A DNA stretch of 64,000 nt from Oribacterium sp. KHPX15 (lineage in GTDB: Bacteria; Bacillota; Clostridia; Lachnospirales; Lachnospiraceae). The DNA lies in assembly GCF_900107835.1 (NCBI RefSeq), contig NZ_FNRG01000013.1, forward strand, positions 40,001 to 104,000, written 5' to 3'. Made by a program: the position numbers and the translations under genes. The notes below the pieces were generated by a model. It made no database searches. It saw only the letters and a list, made by a program, of their open reading frames with translations, and had not been told where the DNA came from. This document shows, one piece after another, positions 44,607 to 53,686 of the stretch (position 1 is its first letter; each line of letters opens with the position of its first letter).

Positions 44607-46826
44607 TCACCCCTCCACCCTGTCAATAGTTCTTCTTTCAGCAATTTTTTCATGTAATCTCTGCCTGAACTGCCCGATCTTTTCTTTTCTTCTTTCATGT
44701 CTTGATTTAAAAGTACCTGTTATAAGCCTGTCGGAAAGCTTGAAAAGGAAAGGCATGAGCGTTGTAACAAAGATAACAGAAAAAATAGCTCCTCTTCCAA
44801 CCAGATGTCCAACCTGTCCGATGGCCGGAATAGCAGAGATAATGCTTATGGCGTAACCACATACAACAAGGATGAAACCCGATGTCAGAATCGAAGGAAA
44901 ACTTAACTCTGTCATCCTGATGGCAGCCTCCTTCTTTTCAAGGCCCTTTGCCCTGCACTGAATATAGTTCTCCGTCGATGAAATTGCATAGTCTATGGTT
45001 GATCCGAGTTGTACACAGGACACAACAGCATAGGCGATAAATATTAGCTCATCCCCGGCAAAATACGGGAATGACATATTCAGGTAAATCGCCATCATTA
45101 TAGGTACCATTGCCACAAAAGGCAGTACCACCGACTTAAATGATATAGCTACAACCAGGAATATACTGATCATGGCAAGCGTATTGACCAGATTGTAGTC
45201 CGGCACAAGTACATTTTCCATGTCCTTTGTGGTAGGTGTATTTCCTGTTATATAAGCTTCTTCCGGATAATACTTTTTAATGATGCCCGATATTTCATCA
45301 CTGCACTTAAATCCGGTGTGAGATTCAGGCTTGGTTTTTATATAGATAAGGAGTCTTGCATAACCCTCCTTATGAAAAAGATCAGTCACAGAACCGGGAA
45401 GAAAATCCTCCGGTGTACCTTCAGGAAGATACGAACCCATACCCATTACCTTTTTTACATACGTAAGGTCATCAAGCTCGTCACACAGCTCCTTCTCCTT
45501 TATCCTGTCTGTATCGGGAAAAATAGCTACTATAAGATTGGAACGTCCGAATTCATTGTCTATTTCCTGGGAATGCTCATACATTGAGGTTCCCGGCCCC
45601 GCTCCTGTTGCATCGGGACCATACTTGAAATCATTCATGCTCTGGGCAAAATATATGGGACCTGCAATGGCAAGGGAAGCGATCAAAACAAACGGACTTA
45701 CTCGATTTACAAAAACACCGAATTTATGAAAATCAGGGAAGAAGGATTTATGCTTCATTTTTTCAATCTTATCTGACCAGCTAAGGATCAATGAAGGCAT
45801 AAGAAAGATAACCATCAAAAGAGAACAGATGATTCCCTTTGACATTACTATTCCCATGTCCCATCCGATACTGAATCTCATAAATATAAGCACTATGAAT
45901 CCAAAGAAGGTGGTAAGGGATGAGGCAAGGATAGTGGTAATGGTGCTCATCAGTCCAAGCTTCAGTGCCGATTCCTTATCCATTCCCTTCTCTCTTTCAC
46001 GCTCATAGGCATGGAGCAGAAATACGGAGTAGTCCATAGATGTGGCAAGCTGTAATATGTCACAGATGTTATTGGTTATGTAGGATATTTCTCCCAAAAA
46101 GATATTGGTTCCTTTATTTATGGCTATGGCACACCCTATGACCGTAAGGAACAGTACCGGTTCAAACCATGAAGTGGTTGTCAGAAGCAGGATCAGGAAG
46201 ATAAGTACAACTACAATGACCATTATTTCAGCTAATGCAGACTTAACACTCTCTTCTGTGAACTTGTTGGTAGGAGACATTCCCACAAGGTAACCCTTGT
46301 CACCTACGATGCTCTCTATCTCATCTATTGCCTTATGAGTGAGTTTTGATGTATCTCCTTCCTTAAAGGTTATATCCATAACGGCATTTCCGTTTTTATA
46401 ATAATCATCAATCTTATCGTAATCGATAAATTCAGATGATCCATATATCTGGGTAGTCATATCGCACCATACTACCTGATCAACCCCATCCACTTTTTCA
46501 ATCTGATTTTTATACTGCTTGGCCTCATAGATTGTTACATCCTTCAGCATAAGTCTGCCGGTGCCCGGATAGCCAAAGATATCCCTCATTTTATTAATGG
46601 CACTCTTTGATTCAACTGCATCCGGCAGATACTTTGTAAGATCGTAATTGACGGCCACAAAAGGATAACAGCAGGCAAAAACAACAACCAGTACCATGAT
46701 AAGGTTTCTGATCTTTTTATTATGGTCAACTATGAAATCCGCCAGTCTTGCACTCTTGGATATATTCTGCGGCTTTATCTGATCATTGCTATCAGAACTG
46801 TTTTTTTTCTTTTCAAAAAAGCTCAT
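44607..46826 (-). CDS. MMPL/RND-family exporter
   Basis: A 739-residue membrane protein with two repeats of an extracellular domain plus about six membrane spans each, the MMPL plan (YdfJ-like). Seen: VLVVVFACCYPFVAVNYDLTKYLP after the first span, TSMDYSVFLLHAYERERE (the proton-relay Asp-Tyr motif in span 4) and LGSTIDYAISSTENYIQ in the second half. MMPL proteins move lipids, glycolipids or hydrophobic drugs using the proton gradient. Co-transcribed with the coiled-coil gene and divergent from a TetR gene that probably controls it. Confidence 0.9.
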   Translation of the reverse strand: MSFFEKKKNSSDSNDQIKPQNISKSARLADFIVDHNKKIRNLIMVLVVVFACCYPFVAVNYDLTKYLPDAVESKSAINKMRDIFGYPGTGRLMLKDVTIYEAKQYKNQIEKVDGVDQVVWCDMTTQIYGSSEFIDYDKIDDYYKNGNAVMDITFKEGDTSKLTHKAIDEIESIVGDKGYLVGMSPTNKFTEESVKSALAEIMVIVVVLIFLILLLTTTSWFEPVLFLTVIGCAIAINKGTNIFLGEISYITNNICDILQLATSMDYSVFLLHAYEREREKGMDKESALKLGLMSTITTILASSLTTFFGFIVLIFMRFSIGWDMGIVMSKGIICSLLMVIFLMPSLILSWSDKIEKMKHKSFFPDFHKFGVFVNRVSPFVLIASLAIAGPIYFAQSMNDFKYGPDATGAGPGTSMYEHSQEIDNEFGRSNLIVAIFPDTDRIKEKELCDELDDLTYVKKVMGMGSYLPEGTPEDFLPGSVTDLFHKEGYARLLIYIKTKPESHTGFKCSDEISGIIKKYYPEEAYITGNTPTTKDMENVLVPDYNLVNTLAMISIFLVVAISFKSVVLPFVAMVPIMMAIYLNMSFPYFAGDELIFIAYAVVSCVQLGSTIDYAISSTENYIQCRAKGLEKKEAAIRMTELSFPSILTSGFILVVCGYAISIISAIPAIGQVGHLVGRGAIFSVIFVTTLMPFLFKLSDRLITGTFKSRHERRKEKIGQFRQRLHEKIAERRTIDRVEG

Positions 46827-46945
46827 ACTAACTGCCCTGTTTATTAAATCTAAAGTATTAATGTTTACACTGTTGTCCGTCTAATGTTTAAGGACTCTCT
46901 TTATCGAAACGACCTCATTTATATCATACCACAATATTGAATATC

Positions 46946-46991
46946 TGACACATTTCTATTTATTGACACGTGTTGATTTATGTGGTAATTT
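46946..46991 (+). promoter_or_regulatory. tetR-like gene promoter with possible operator
   Basis: TTGACA (46963-46968), 17-base spacer, TAATTT (46986-46991). TGACAC occurs twice, 18 bp apart (46946-46951, 46964-46969), and the second overlaps the palindrome ACACGTGT (46966-46973) in the spacer, a plausible TetR-family operator controlling both directions. Confidence 0.5.
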
Positions 46992-47101
46992 TATTTTAGA
47001 AACAAGTCCACTAATTGGCAATAGTCAATTTATGAATAAGAGTCTGTTTTTAAACAAATCAGCATATTGTGTTGATTAATAATTGTTTTAGAGGTTATAC
47101 A

Positions 47102-47698
47102 ATGTCAAATCCGGCAACTAATTCAGTATCTGTAGACAGACGGATACGAAAAACCCAGGCTGCATTAAAATCAGCTCTTTCACAATTAATGCATGACAAA
47201 CGCATAAAAGATATATCCGTAAAAGAACTCACAGAACTTGCGGACGTAAACCGCGGCACCTTTTATCTTCACTATAAAGATGTATTTGATCTGCTTGAAC
47301 AGTCGGAAAAAGATTTATTGACAGAACTTCATGAAACCATAGGTCGTCTTAATCCCGATGAAGTTTCAAAGGACCCAACCTGTATTTTTGAAGGAGTTTA
47401 TGGTCTTTGCAAAGAGAATGCAGGACTTGTGCACATACTTATCGGAGAAAACGGTGATATCAAGTTTTTAAACCGTTTAAAAGAACTTGTCCGCGAAAAA
47501 TGCCTTACCGACTGGTCATTTATAGTGAAAGACCGCGGAATTAATCATTTCGACAGTTACTATTCGTTTGTTGCCGGAGGATGTATAAGTCTACTTCAGT
47601 ACTGGTTTTCAAGCGGAATGAATGAAACTCCTCACGAACTTGCTGCAATAACCGGAGAATTACTGAGCGGCGGTTTATCAATGAAAACTAAAATGTAG
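47102..47698 (+). CDS. TetR/AcrR-family transcriptional regulator
   Basis: A 198-residue regulator from the ATG at 47102 (GAGG eight bases upstream); an upstream in-frame start lacks a ribosome binding site. The N-terminal HTH includes KDISVKELTELADVNRGTFYLHYKDVFDLLE, the TetR signature. The C-terminal ligand-binding domain (GCISLLQYWFSSGMNETPHELA) resembles the TetR_C type common in Firmicutes. Divergent from the MMPL/coiled-coil operon, which it probably represses until a lipophilic ligand binds. Confidence 0.9.
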   Translation: MSNPATNSVSVDRRIRKTQAALKSALSQLMHDKRIKDISVKELTELADVNRGTFYLHYKDVFDLLEQSEKDLLTELHETIGRLNPDEVSKDPTCIFEGVYGLCKENAGLVHILIGENGDIKFLNRLKELVREKCLTDWSFIVKDRGINHFDSYYSFVAGGCISLLQYWFSSGMNETPHELAAITGELLSGGLSMKTKM

Positions 47699-47767
47699 TA
47701 ATAAAAATAACACACTTCCTGATTCCATAAAAACCGTCACCGGACGCGTGAAGGTTTAATCAAAAAT

Positions 47768-47921
47768 AAACAGAGAAAACCCCGGGCTTTCGGCCCGGGG
47801 TTTTTCTCTGAACACTAAGTTTTGTTGAGTCTATTTATTTCAGGAGATTTCCACAGTTACACGCTTATGGTCAGGAGGACGTGTCTGTGGAGTACGTCTC
47901 GGTTAGTCTCATCTAACCGAT
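47768..47921 (-). ncRNA. Candidate free-standing small RNA with anti-Shine-Dalgarno loops
   Basis: Minus-strand promoter TTGACG (47951-47956), 17-base spacer, TATATT (47928-47933), start near 47921, ending in the strong terminator at 47771-47810. Predicted hairpins: CGGTTAG/CTAACCG; TCCACAG-ACACG/CGTGT-CTGTGGA with the loop TCCTCCTGACCATAAG; then a single-stranded linker with a second CTCCTGA; then the terminator. Both CTCCTGA motifs can pair with Shine-Dalgarno sequences. No ORF with a ribosome binding site. I do not recognise a named RNA family. Confidence 0.6.
47771..47810. terminator. Very stable bidirectional terminator
   Basis: CAGAGAAAACCCCGGGC pairs with GCCCGGGGTTTTTCTCTG around TTTCG. 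It ends the TetR transcript on the plus strand and the small RNA on the minus strand. Confidence 0.92.
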
Positions 47922-48003
47922 GAACATAATATATCATCGGAATTCCTACCCGTCAAGTATAATTTGAACCGAATAGATAAATTTTTCTACTCGATTCCAC
48001 TTT

Positions 48004-48050
48004 GGCCGTCACATGTGCGTTTGTACAAGCACAACGCCCGCGTGACGGCC
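48004..48050. other. GGCCGTCAC/GTGACGGCC hairpin
   Basis: A perfect 9-bp inverted repeat with a 29-base interior that itself contains GTGC/GCAC. No T-run on either strand, no ORF. Function unknown; it lies upstream of the small RNA promoter. Confidence 0.6.
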
Positions 48051-48058
48051 TTATCGCG

Positions 48059-48087
48059 AAAAAAAACCGGGAAATTTTTTTACCGGT
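48059..48087 (-). terminator. Second minus-strand terminator-like hairpin
   Basis: ACCGG/CCGGT stem followed on the minus strand by eight Ts. It is about 40 bases beyond the DUF1858 terminator and shares its CCGG core, so it may be a back-up terminator. Confidence 0.65.
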
Positions 48088-48126
48088 GTTTTATCAGGTA
48101 CAACACTTGTATAGTGGATATATCTC

Positions 48127-48154
48127 AAAAAAAGACCGGGAATCAATCCCGGTC
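48127..48154 (-). terminator. Terminator of the DUF1858 gene
   Basis: GACCGGGA/TCCCGGTC stem followed by TTTTTTT on the minus strand, about 20 bp after the stop codon. Confidence 0.9.
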
Positions 48155-48173
48155 CTGACTTCAAAAGATTATT

Positions 48174-48392
48174 TTATTTCTGAGCTTCCTCATATTCACG
48201 AAGAATATCATTAAGGTCTGCTGTGAGCATATCGCTGTCCAGTCCATGAACCATGCAGGCCTCCTCGAGTGACTCACCTGCTGATGACGGGCAATAAATG
48301 CAGCCCATTCCATTCTGCATAAGGAATGGTGCAACCATTTCATTTAACTGAAGAAGCTCTCCGATCTTCATATCCTTTGTTACTGTTACCAT
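48174..48392 (-). CDS. DUF1858 domain-containing protein
   Basis: A 72-residue protein consisting of a single DUF1858 domain: KDMKIGELLQLNEMVAPFLMQNGMGCIYCPSSAGESLEEACMVHG. The CxxC-like MGCIYCPSS pattern and the ESLEEAC segment are the family signature, also found at the N-terminus of ScdA/Ric-type proteins. A role in redox or metal-linked processes is suspected for the family, not shown. Good ribosome binding site (AAGGAGATAAG). It sits 26 bp after mecA on the same strand, probably in one transcript. Confidence 0.88.
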   Translation of the reverse strand: MVTVTKDMKIGELLQLNEMVAPFLMQNGMGCIYCPSSAGESLEEACMVHGLDSDMLTADLNDILREYEEAQK

Positions 48393-48418
48393 AATTACTT
48401 ATCTCCTTATCGTTTTTA

Positions 48419-49198
48419 TCAAATGTTTCTTAATTTCTGAATGGCATCAGATTCGACTATCACATCATAATGCTCTCTGAAATATGCTTCATAAAGATCA
48501 TTATCCTTAAGTTTACTGCCGAACTCATTAAGTAAATTGGAAGCCCTGTTTATAGCTCCGATTTCTTTTTCTTCAGCATGTAAAACAAGATAGAACTTGC
48601 CATCTTTGTTATCTTTATACAATGTGTTCTCACCGGTATAAAGATCCGAAACGGCTTCAGCCGCCCTTATAACTCTGTCAAGTGAACTAAAAACATAAAT
48701 CTTTACAGCATCCAAAGACTGTTCTTCAGACTTATCAGACTCACCACCGGAAGTTTTCCCTGTTGCAAGCTCTTCTGAACCGAGGAGTTCCTGTCCTCTG
48801 CTGCCGGACTGACTGTGAAGTCCGCTTTCCTTGATTTCCTTTATAAGATCCTGAGCACCCTCAAGAATCTCACTTGCAAGCTGAGATATCCATCCGCTTT
48901 GAGATGAACTTGCCTGAGAGAATTTTGAAAAACGGGTATCCAGCTCTTCCGGATCATCAACCTTCGATATAACAAGCTGTATGGATCCGCCCTGTAAAGG
49001 AACCGCCTCTATCATCAAGGGGCCGTTATCGGCCGAAAATCCCACCTCATTCTGAGCTTTCTGCATCATTTCCGTGAACAGACGCTTTGCAGCATCCGAA
49101 CCATAGGTCATGTCACGCAGATTTATATTTCGTGAACTAAGATCTAAACTGGTTAAAGTACACCTGATGGAGTTGTCATCTATTCTTTCTATCTTCAT
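48419..49198 (-). CDS. mecA: Adaptor protein MecA
   Basis: A 259-residue MecA/NegA-type adaptor, which delivers substrates to the ClpC protease in Firmicutes. The start at 49198 follows a strong GGAGGAG; a longer reading frame from upstream would translate the ribosome binding site itself. The N-terminal substrate-binding part is MKIERIDDNSIRCTLTSLDL. The middle (about 100-160) is a Ser/Gly/Glu-rich linker. The C-terminal ClpC-binding domain (VKIYVFSSLDRVIRAAEAV...) matches the MecA fold. Confidence 0.88.
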   Translation of the reverse strand: MKIERIDDNSIRCTLTSLDLSSRNINLRDMTYGSDAAKRLFTEMMQKAQNEVGFSADNGPLMIEAVPLQGGSIQLVISKVDDPEELDTRFSKFSQASSSQSGWISQLASEILEGAQDLIKEIKESGLHSQSGSRGQELLGSEELATGKTSGGESDKSEEQSLDAVKIYVFSSLDRVIRAAEAVSDLYTGENTLYKDNKDGKFYLVLHAEEKEIGAINRASNLLNEFGSKLKDNDLYEAYFREHYDVIVESDAIQKLRNI

Positions 49199-49339
49199 AA
49201 TGGCTCCTCCTTTTTTAATATCTTCTGATAATATATTACAGCTAATCAAAAATCAAACCTGTGGATACGAATTTATAAAAGTTTAATTAATGTCTGCTTT
49301 TCGAAAACATATCCACCTACTCATAATATCGGCATTTTA

Positions 49340-50707
49340 TCATCCTTGATAACCGTTATCTCTGCCAGAATGATCCTGATTAACAAATCTTGTGTACTGA
49401 GGCTGCCATAACAGAGTTACCGTGCCTATAGGACCGTTTCTCTGCTTTGCTATGATGACTTCCGCCTCATTTGGATGCTCTGTATCCTTGTTGTAGTAAT
49501 CATCTCTGTAAAGGAACATTACTATATCTGCATCCTGCTCTATTGCTCCGGACTCTCTGAGATCGGAAAGCATCGGTCTGTGATCAGGTCTTTGCTCGCA
49601 GGCACGTGATAACTGTGACAATGCCAGAACCGGACACTGCATCTCTCTCGCTATAGCTTTAAGGGATCTCGATATCTCAGAAATCTCCTGCTGACGACTG
49701 TCACCGCCTTTACCTGATCCTGACATAAGCTGAAGGTAATCGATAACTATCAGTTCAAGACCCTTCTCAAGTTTTACCTTTCGACACTTGGAACGCAATT
49801 CGGTTACAGTAATACCCGGTGTGTCATCAATTATGATGTTGGCATCAGAAACCTTATCCACAGCATTGATAAGCTCTCCCCAGTCTCCATCAGTCAGTGA
49901 GCCCTTTCTGAGCTTGTCCGCATCCACCAGAGACTCCATGGAAAGCATACGGTTTACCAACTGCTCTCTTGACATCTCGAGAGAAAAGATCATACAGGGT
50001 TTATGCTGACGGACTCCAACCGTATCCAGAATATTTAATACGAATGCAGTCTTTCCCATTGAAGGTCTGGCTGCCACAAGTATGAGGTCAGACTTCTGAA
50101 GACCGGCCGTTTTATAATCAAGATCGTAAAACCCCGTGGAAATGCCGGTGACCTGTCCCCCATTTTTAGCTGCTGCCTGTATGTTTTCAAGCACCTTCAA
50201 TGCAACCGATGCAATGGACTCTGAGTCTCCGGTATTTCTGGTCTCAAGAAGTTTAAATATCTTCTGCTCAGTCTGTCCCAGAATATCATCAACTTCTTCA
50301 TCGCCGGCGTAACACATATTGGCAATCTCTTCATTAACCTTTATGAGTCTCCTGAGGATGGACTTCTCTTTTACGATGTTGCAGTAGGATCTGACATTGG
50401 CACTGGTGGGCACTGTCATAACGATATCTCTTATAACAGAAATATCATAAACTTCAGCAGGGACATTATTCGTCTTTAATTTTTCTGATAATGTTACAAT
50501 GTCTACCGGCTGATCATGATTGTACAGATCCCGCATCGCGTCAAACATCAAACTATACTGTTTCTGATAAAAATCATCCGGTATAAGAATCTCTGCAGCA
50601 GTGGAAACTGCCTCTTTATCTCTGAGCATTGCACCTATTACGCTCTGCTCTGCCTCCTGGCTGTGAGGAACGACCCTCATCAGAACATTATCTTTATTCT
50701 CTGCCAT
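49340..50707 (-). CDS. dnaB: Replicative DNA helicase
   Basis: A 455-residue hexameric helicase (DnaC in Bacillus naming) that unwinds DNA at the replication fork. The N-terminal collar (VPHSQEAEQSVIGAMLRDKEAV...) is followed by a RecA-like domain with ARPSMGKTAF (Walker A, about 208), LIVIDYLQLMSG (Walker B), and RQQEISEISRSLKAIAREM. Follows rplI and gdpP on the same strand, the order common near the origin in Firmicutes. Confidence 0.97.
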   Translation of the reverse strand: MAENKDNVLMRVVPHSQEAEQSVIGAMLRDKEAVSTAAEILIPDDFYQKQYSLMFDAMRDLYNHDQPVDIVTLSEKLKTNNVPAEVYDISVIRDIVMTVPTSANVRSYCNIVKEKSILRRLIKVNEEIANMCYAGDEEVDDILGQTEQKIFKLLETRNTGDSESIASVALKVLENIQAAAKNGGQVTGISTGFYDLDYKTAGLQKSDLILVAARPSMGKTAFVLNILDTVGVRQHKPCMIFSLEMSREQLVNRMLSMESLVDADKLRKGSLTDGDWGELINAVDKVSDANIIIDDTPGITVTELRSKCRKVKLEKGLELIVIDYLQLMSGSGKGGDSRQQEISEISRSLKAIAREMQCPVLALSQLSRACEQRPDHRPMLSDLRESGAIEQDADIVMFLYRDDYYNKDTEHPNEAEVIIAKQRNGPIGTVTLLWQPQYTRFVNQDHSGRDNGYQG

Positions 50708-50731
50708 TTTTTCTTCCTTATAAGACTTAGG

Positions 50732-51178
50732 TTATGCGCTTATAACCGAAACATGAAGTACAGCTGTCACGTCCTTGTGAAGTTTGACATTTACATCGTA
50801 ACCACCAAGATTCTTCATAGGAACATCAACAGAGAATTTCTTTTTGTCAACTTCAATTCCTGCCTGAGCCTTAAGTGCCTCCTGAACTTCCTTTGTGGAA
50901 ACAGACCCAAAGGTTCTTCCGTCACTTCCGGACTTAACCTTTAAAGTAAGCTTCACCTGTTCGATCTTCTCCTTCAGAGCCTGAGCCTCCTCAAGCTTCT
51001 CCTGAGCTATCTTCTCTTCATTCTGTTTCTGTAACTTTAATGTATTCAGATTTTTATTATCTGCAATTACACCCGTTTTTGACGGAATAATGAAGTTTCT
51101 TCCGTAGCCTTCAGATACCTCAACAATATCACCCTTTTTACCAAGCGCTTTTACATCTTTTAATAAAATAACTTTCAT
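50732..51178 (-). CDS. rplI: 50S ribosomal protein L9
   Basis: A 148-residue L9: MKVILLKDVKALGKKGDIVEVSEGYGRNFIIPS is the N-terminal rRNA-binding signature; a long central helix (about 45-75) and the C-terminal domain follow. Its start codon overlaps the gdpP stop by one base (TAATG), indicating coupled translation. 24 bp ahead of dnaB. Confidence 0.97.
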   Translation of the reverse strand: MKVILLKDVKALGKKGDIVEVSEGYGRNFIIPSKTGVIADNKNLNTLKLQKQNEEKIAQEKLEEAQALKEKIEQVKLTLKVKSGSDGRTFGSVSTKEVQEALKAQAGIEVDKKKFSVDVPMKNLGGYDVNVKLHKDVTAVLHVSVISA

Positions 51179-53217
51179 TATGAAACTTCTCCTTCCTTTA
51201 TCATCTGATCTACAGCGTCTTTAATCGATGCTATGGCCTCAGATACTGTGCCCTCTTTGAACTGCACTCCGGCGATGGTGCGGTGACCGCCTCCTCCAAG
51301 CTTTTCCATGAGAACCTGAACGTTCATTTCGTCTATGGAACGTGCAGAGACATATATTATATCATTATACAGCGTAAGCACAATGCTCGCCTTTATACCT
51401 CTTATATTCAGGAGTTCATTGGCAGTTTGAGCGCATACTACAGTCGGACTTTCAAGACCCTTGGAATCTATAGTGCTGAAAGCATAGGAATTTCTATAGA
51501 TTTCAGCACTTGAAATAGCTGCAGCTTTGGCCTGATAGTCTGTAAAGTTCTCTCTGAAAACCTTACGTATTCTTGTGATATCCGCACCGCATCTTCTAAG
51601 GTAAGCTGCTGCCTCGAAGGTACGTACACCGGTCTGATTGGTAAATTCCTGAGTATCGATAACTATACCACCATACATAGCATCAGCTTCTGGACCTTTA
51701 ACCTTTATACCGCCTCCTATGTACTGCATCATCTCTGCTATCATCTCACAGGCACTTGAAGCATAAGGTTCGCAATAACTAAGTACTGCGCCCTGAACAG
51801 ATTCACTGGCCTGACGATGGTGATCAAATACTACGATGGTCTTGCATACTTTCAGAAGCTCCGGTTCATCAATAATGGATGGTCTGTTACAGTCGACCAC
51901 CACAAGAACGGTATTGTTATCCACCATCTGGACAGCCTGGGGACCTGTGATAAACATATCCTCAGGATAATCATCACTTTGAAGGAATCTTTCCTTAAGA
52001 GGAAGGATTGTTGACGTGATAGTGTTTTCCACAATATAAGCTCTCTTACCGAGGGTAGTGGCCATACGGTATACACCTACAGATGCTCCCAGACAGTCAA
52101 CATCGCTGTTTGCATGTCCCATTATGATAACCTTGTCCCTGGACTCCAAAAGCTCCTGGAATGCCTGGGCCTTCACACGGGCCTTTACTCTGGTGGTTTT
52201 CTCCTGTGTCTGAGCCTTGCCACCGAAATAGGTAATGTTTTCATTGGACTTAACCACAGCCTGGTCGCCTCCGCGTCCAAGGGCCATATCCATTGAGGTT
52301 CTGGCAAACTCATAGTTCTGAACATAAGATTCGGCACCATACCCAAGTCCTATACTTAAGGTTATGGCAAGTTCATTTCCGATATTTACCTGCTTAACTT
52401 CCTCCAAAATAGAAAATCTGTCATCCAGCATTTTGGATAAGAACTGCTCTTTCATAATGAAAAAGTACTTATCCTTTTCTATCTTTCTTATGAGTCCGCT
52501 AACCGTTGAAATATATCTGTTTATCTTTCTGTCGATAAGCGCGGTAAGAAGTGACCTTTTAACATCCTCTGTCTGTTCAAGGACTTCTTCATAGTTATCT
52601 ATATATATAAGTCCTATAACGATATGTTCTCTGTCCAGAGCGAACCTGAGCTGTGTTTCCTCAGTCTCATCCCTGAGATATACAGCAATAGTCTTCATCT
52701 CCGGATTGTACAATGAAGGCATACTGCCGTCTTCTGTAGTAACCTTGGTTCTTATAAGATCCACAAGATACTTTCTGCCCTGATAGTCCGAGTGTAATTC
52801 CAGTGTGACATCATCTTCCAGAAACATATCTTCATGAATATTAGGAAACATCTGCATGATATTCCCTGCTGCAGCTTTGTCATCTCCGACTATTTCCTCA
52901 AAGCGCCTGTTGCCCCAAAGGACATAACCCTTTTCATCAACCATACAATATGGAGTAGGCATCTCATTAAACAGTTCTGAATGAATCGCACTTGCACCCA
53001 TGGCGTAAGCCTGTAATGCAGCATGAAGCCTTGTCTTGCTGGTAATGTATATATACAATGCAAGAGCAATATAAATCATGAGAAAAGGCGCAAGTATCAA
53101 AGCTGCATGCGGTTCAAGAAAAGCCAATATAATGTTGGCGACCACAAGGATCATTGCCAGTATAAATGGCCATGAGAAATATTTTTCTATTACAAACTGT
53201 GGGTTTTTCATCTTCAT
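51178..53217 (-). CDS. gdpP: Cyclic-di-AMP phosphodiesterase GdpP (YybT family)
   Basis: A 679-residue membrane enzyme. Two membrane spans (about 15-55), a PAS-like domain (about 85-150), a degenerate GGDEF domain (about 175-305), then DHH-DHHA1 with IIMGHANSDVDCLGAS, VVDCNRPS, VVFDHHRQ, and GGGGHRTIAG. The family hydrolyses c-di-AMP, controlling potassium and cell-wall homeostasis. All DHH metal ligands appear present. Length and neighbours (rplI, dnaB) match the conserved Firmicute cluster. Confidence 0.95.
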   Translation of the reverse strand: MKMKNPQFVIEKYFSWPFILAMILVVANIILAFLEPHAALILAPFLMIYIALALYIYITSKTRLHAALQAYAMGASAIHSELFNEMPTPYCMVDEKGYVLWGNRRFEEIVGDDKAAAGNIMQMFPNIHEDMFLEDDVTLELHSDYQGRKYLVDLIRTKVTTEDGSMPSLYNPEMKTIAVYLRDETEETQLRFALDREHIVIGLIYIDNYEEVLEQTEDVKRSLLTALIDRKINRYISTVSGLIRKIEKDKYFFIMKEQFLSKMLDDRFSILEEVKQVNIGNELAITLSIGLGYGAESYVQNYEFARTSMDMALGRGGDQAVVKSNENITYFGGKAQTQEKTTRVKARVKAQAFQELLESRDKVIIMGHANSDVDCLGASVGVYRMATTLGKRAYIVENTITSTILPLKERFLQSDDYPEDMFITGPQAVQMVDNNTVLVVVDCNRPSIIDEPELLKVCKTIVVFDHHRQASESVQGAVLSYCEPYASSACEMIAEMMQYIGGGIKVKGPEADAMYGGIVIDTQEFTNQTGVRTFEAAAYLRRCGADITRIRKVFRENFTDYQAKAAAISSAEIYRNSYAFSTIDSKGLESPTVVCAQTANELLNIRGIKASIVLTLYNDIIYVSARSIDEMNVQVLMEKLGGGGHRTIAGVQFKEGTVSEAIASIKDAVDQMIKEGEVS

Positions 53218-53272
53218 TTTATATCTCCAAAAAAGCTAACGCTTTGGGAGGTATTATATCATAAACATTTTG

Positions 53273-53323
53273 ATATGAAAATAAGACCGCGATGCAGGCT
53301 TATGCCTGCACAACGGTCTTATT
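53273..53323 (-). terminator. Terminator after rpsR
   Basis: AATAAGACCG/CGGTCTTATT outer stem with an inner TGCAGGC/GCCTGCA stem, followed on the minus strand by TTTCAT; it separates the rpsF-ssb-rpsR operon from gdpP. Confidence 0.85.
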
Positions 53324-53377
53324 ATATCGCTCTTTTAAATCAGGTATAACCGGTCTGCACCGGTATATAACTACTGA

Positions 53378-53644
53378 TTAGTCAACCTGATATGGAAGAA
53401 GTGCTACGTGTCTTGCTCTCTTAACTGCAAGTGTGATAGCTCTCTGGTGTGTTGCACATGTTCCGGTAATTCTTCTTGGAAGAATCTTACCTCTCTCAGA
53501 GATATACTTTCTTAATGTAGCTACATCCTTATAATCAATAGGCTTTGACTTCTCGCTGCAGAATACACATACTTTTCTTCTGCTGCGGAAACCGCCGGCT
53601 CTTCTGGGTCTTGAGCCACTTCTATCTGACTTCTGAAATGCCAT
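53378..53644 (-). CDS. rpsR: 30S ribosomal protein S18
   Basis: An 88-residue S18: [61 protein letters not shown] is the conserved core, including two Cys (CVFC) and a later Cys (TGTC) of the zinc-binding type. The first 22 residues are basic. Third gene of rpsF-ssb-rpsR; AAGGAGG ribosome binding site. Confidence 0.97.
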   Translation of the reverse strand: MAFQKSDRSGSRPRRAGGFRSRRKVCVFCSEKSKPIDYKDVATLRKYISERGKILPRRITGTCATHQRAITLAVKRARHVALLPYQVD

Positions 53645-53686
53645 GGTTAATCCTCCTTGTATAATACCACAAGGGTTTCCCTACGA

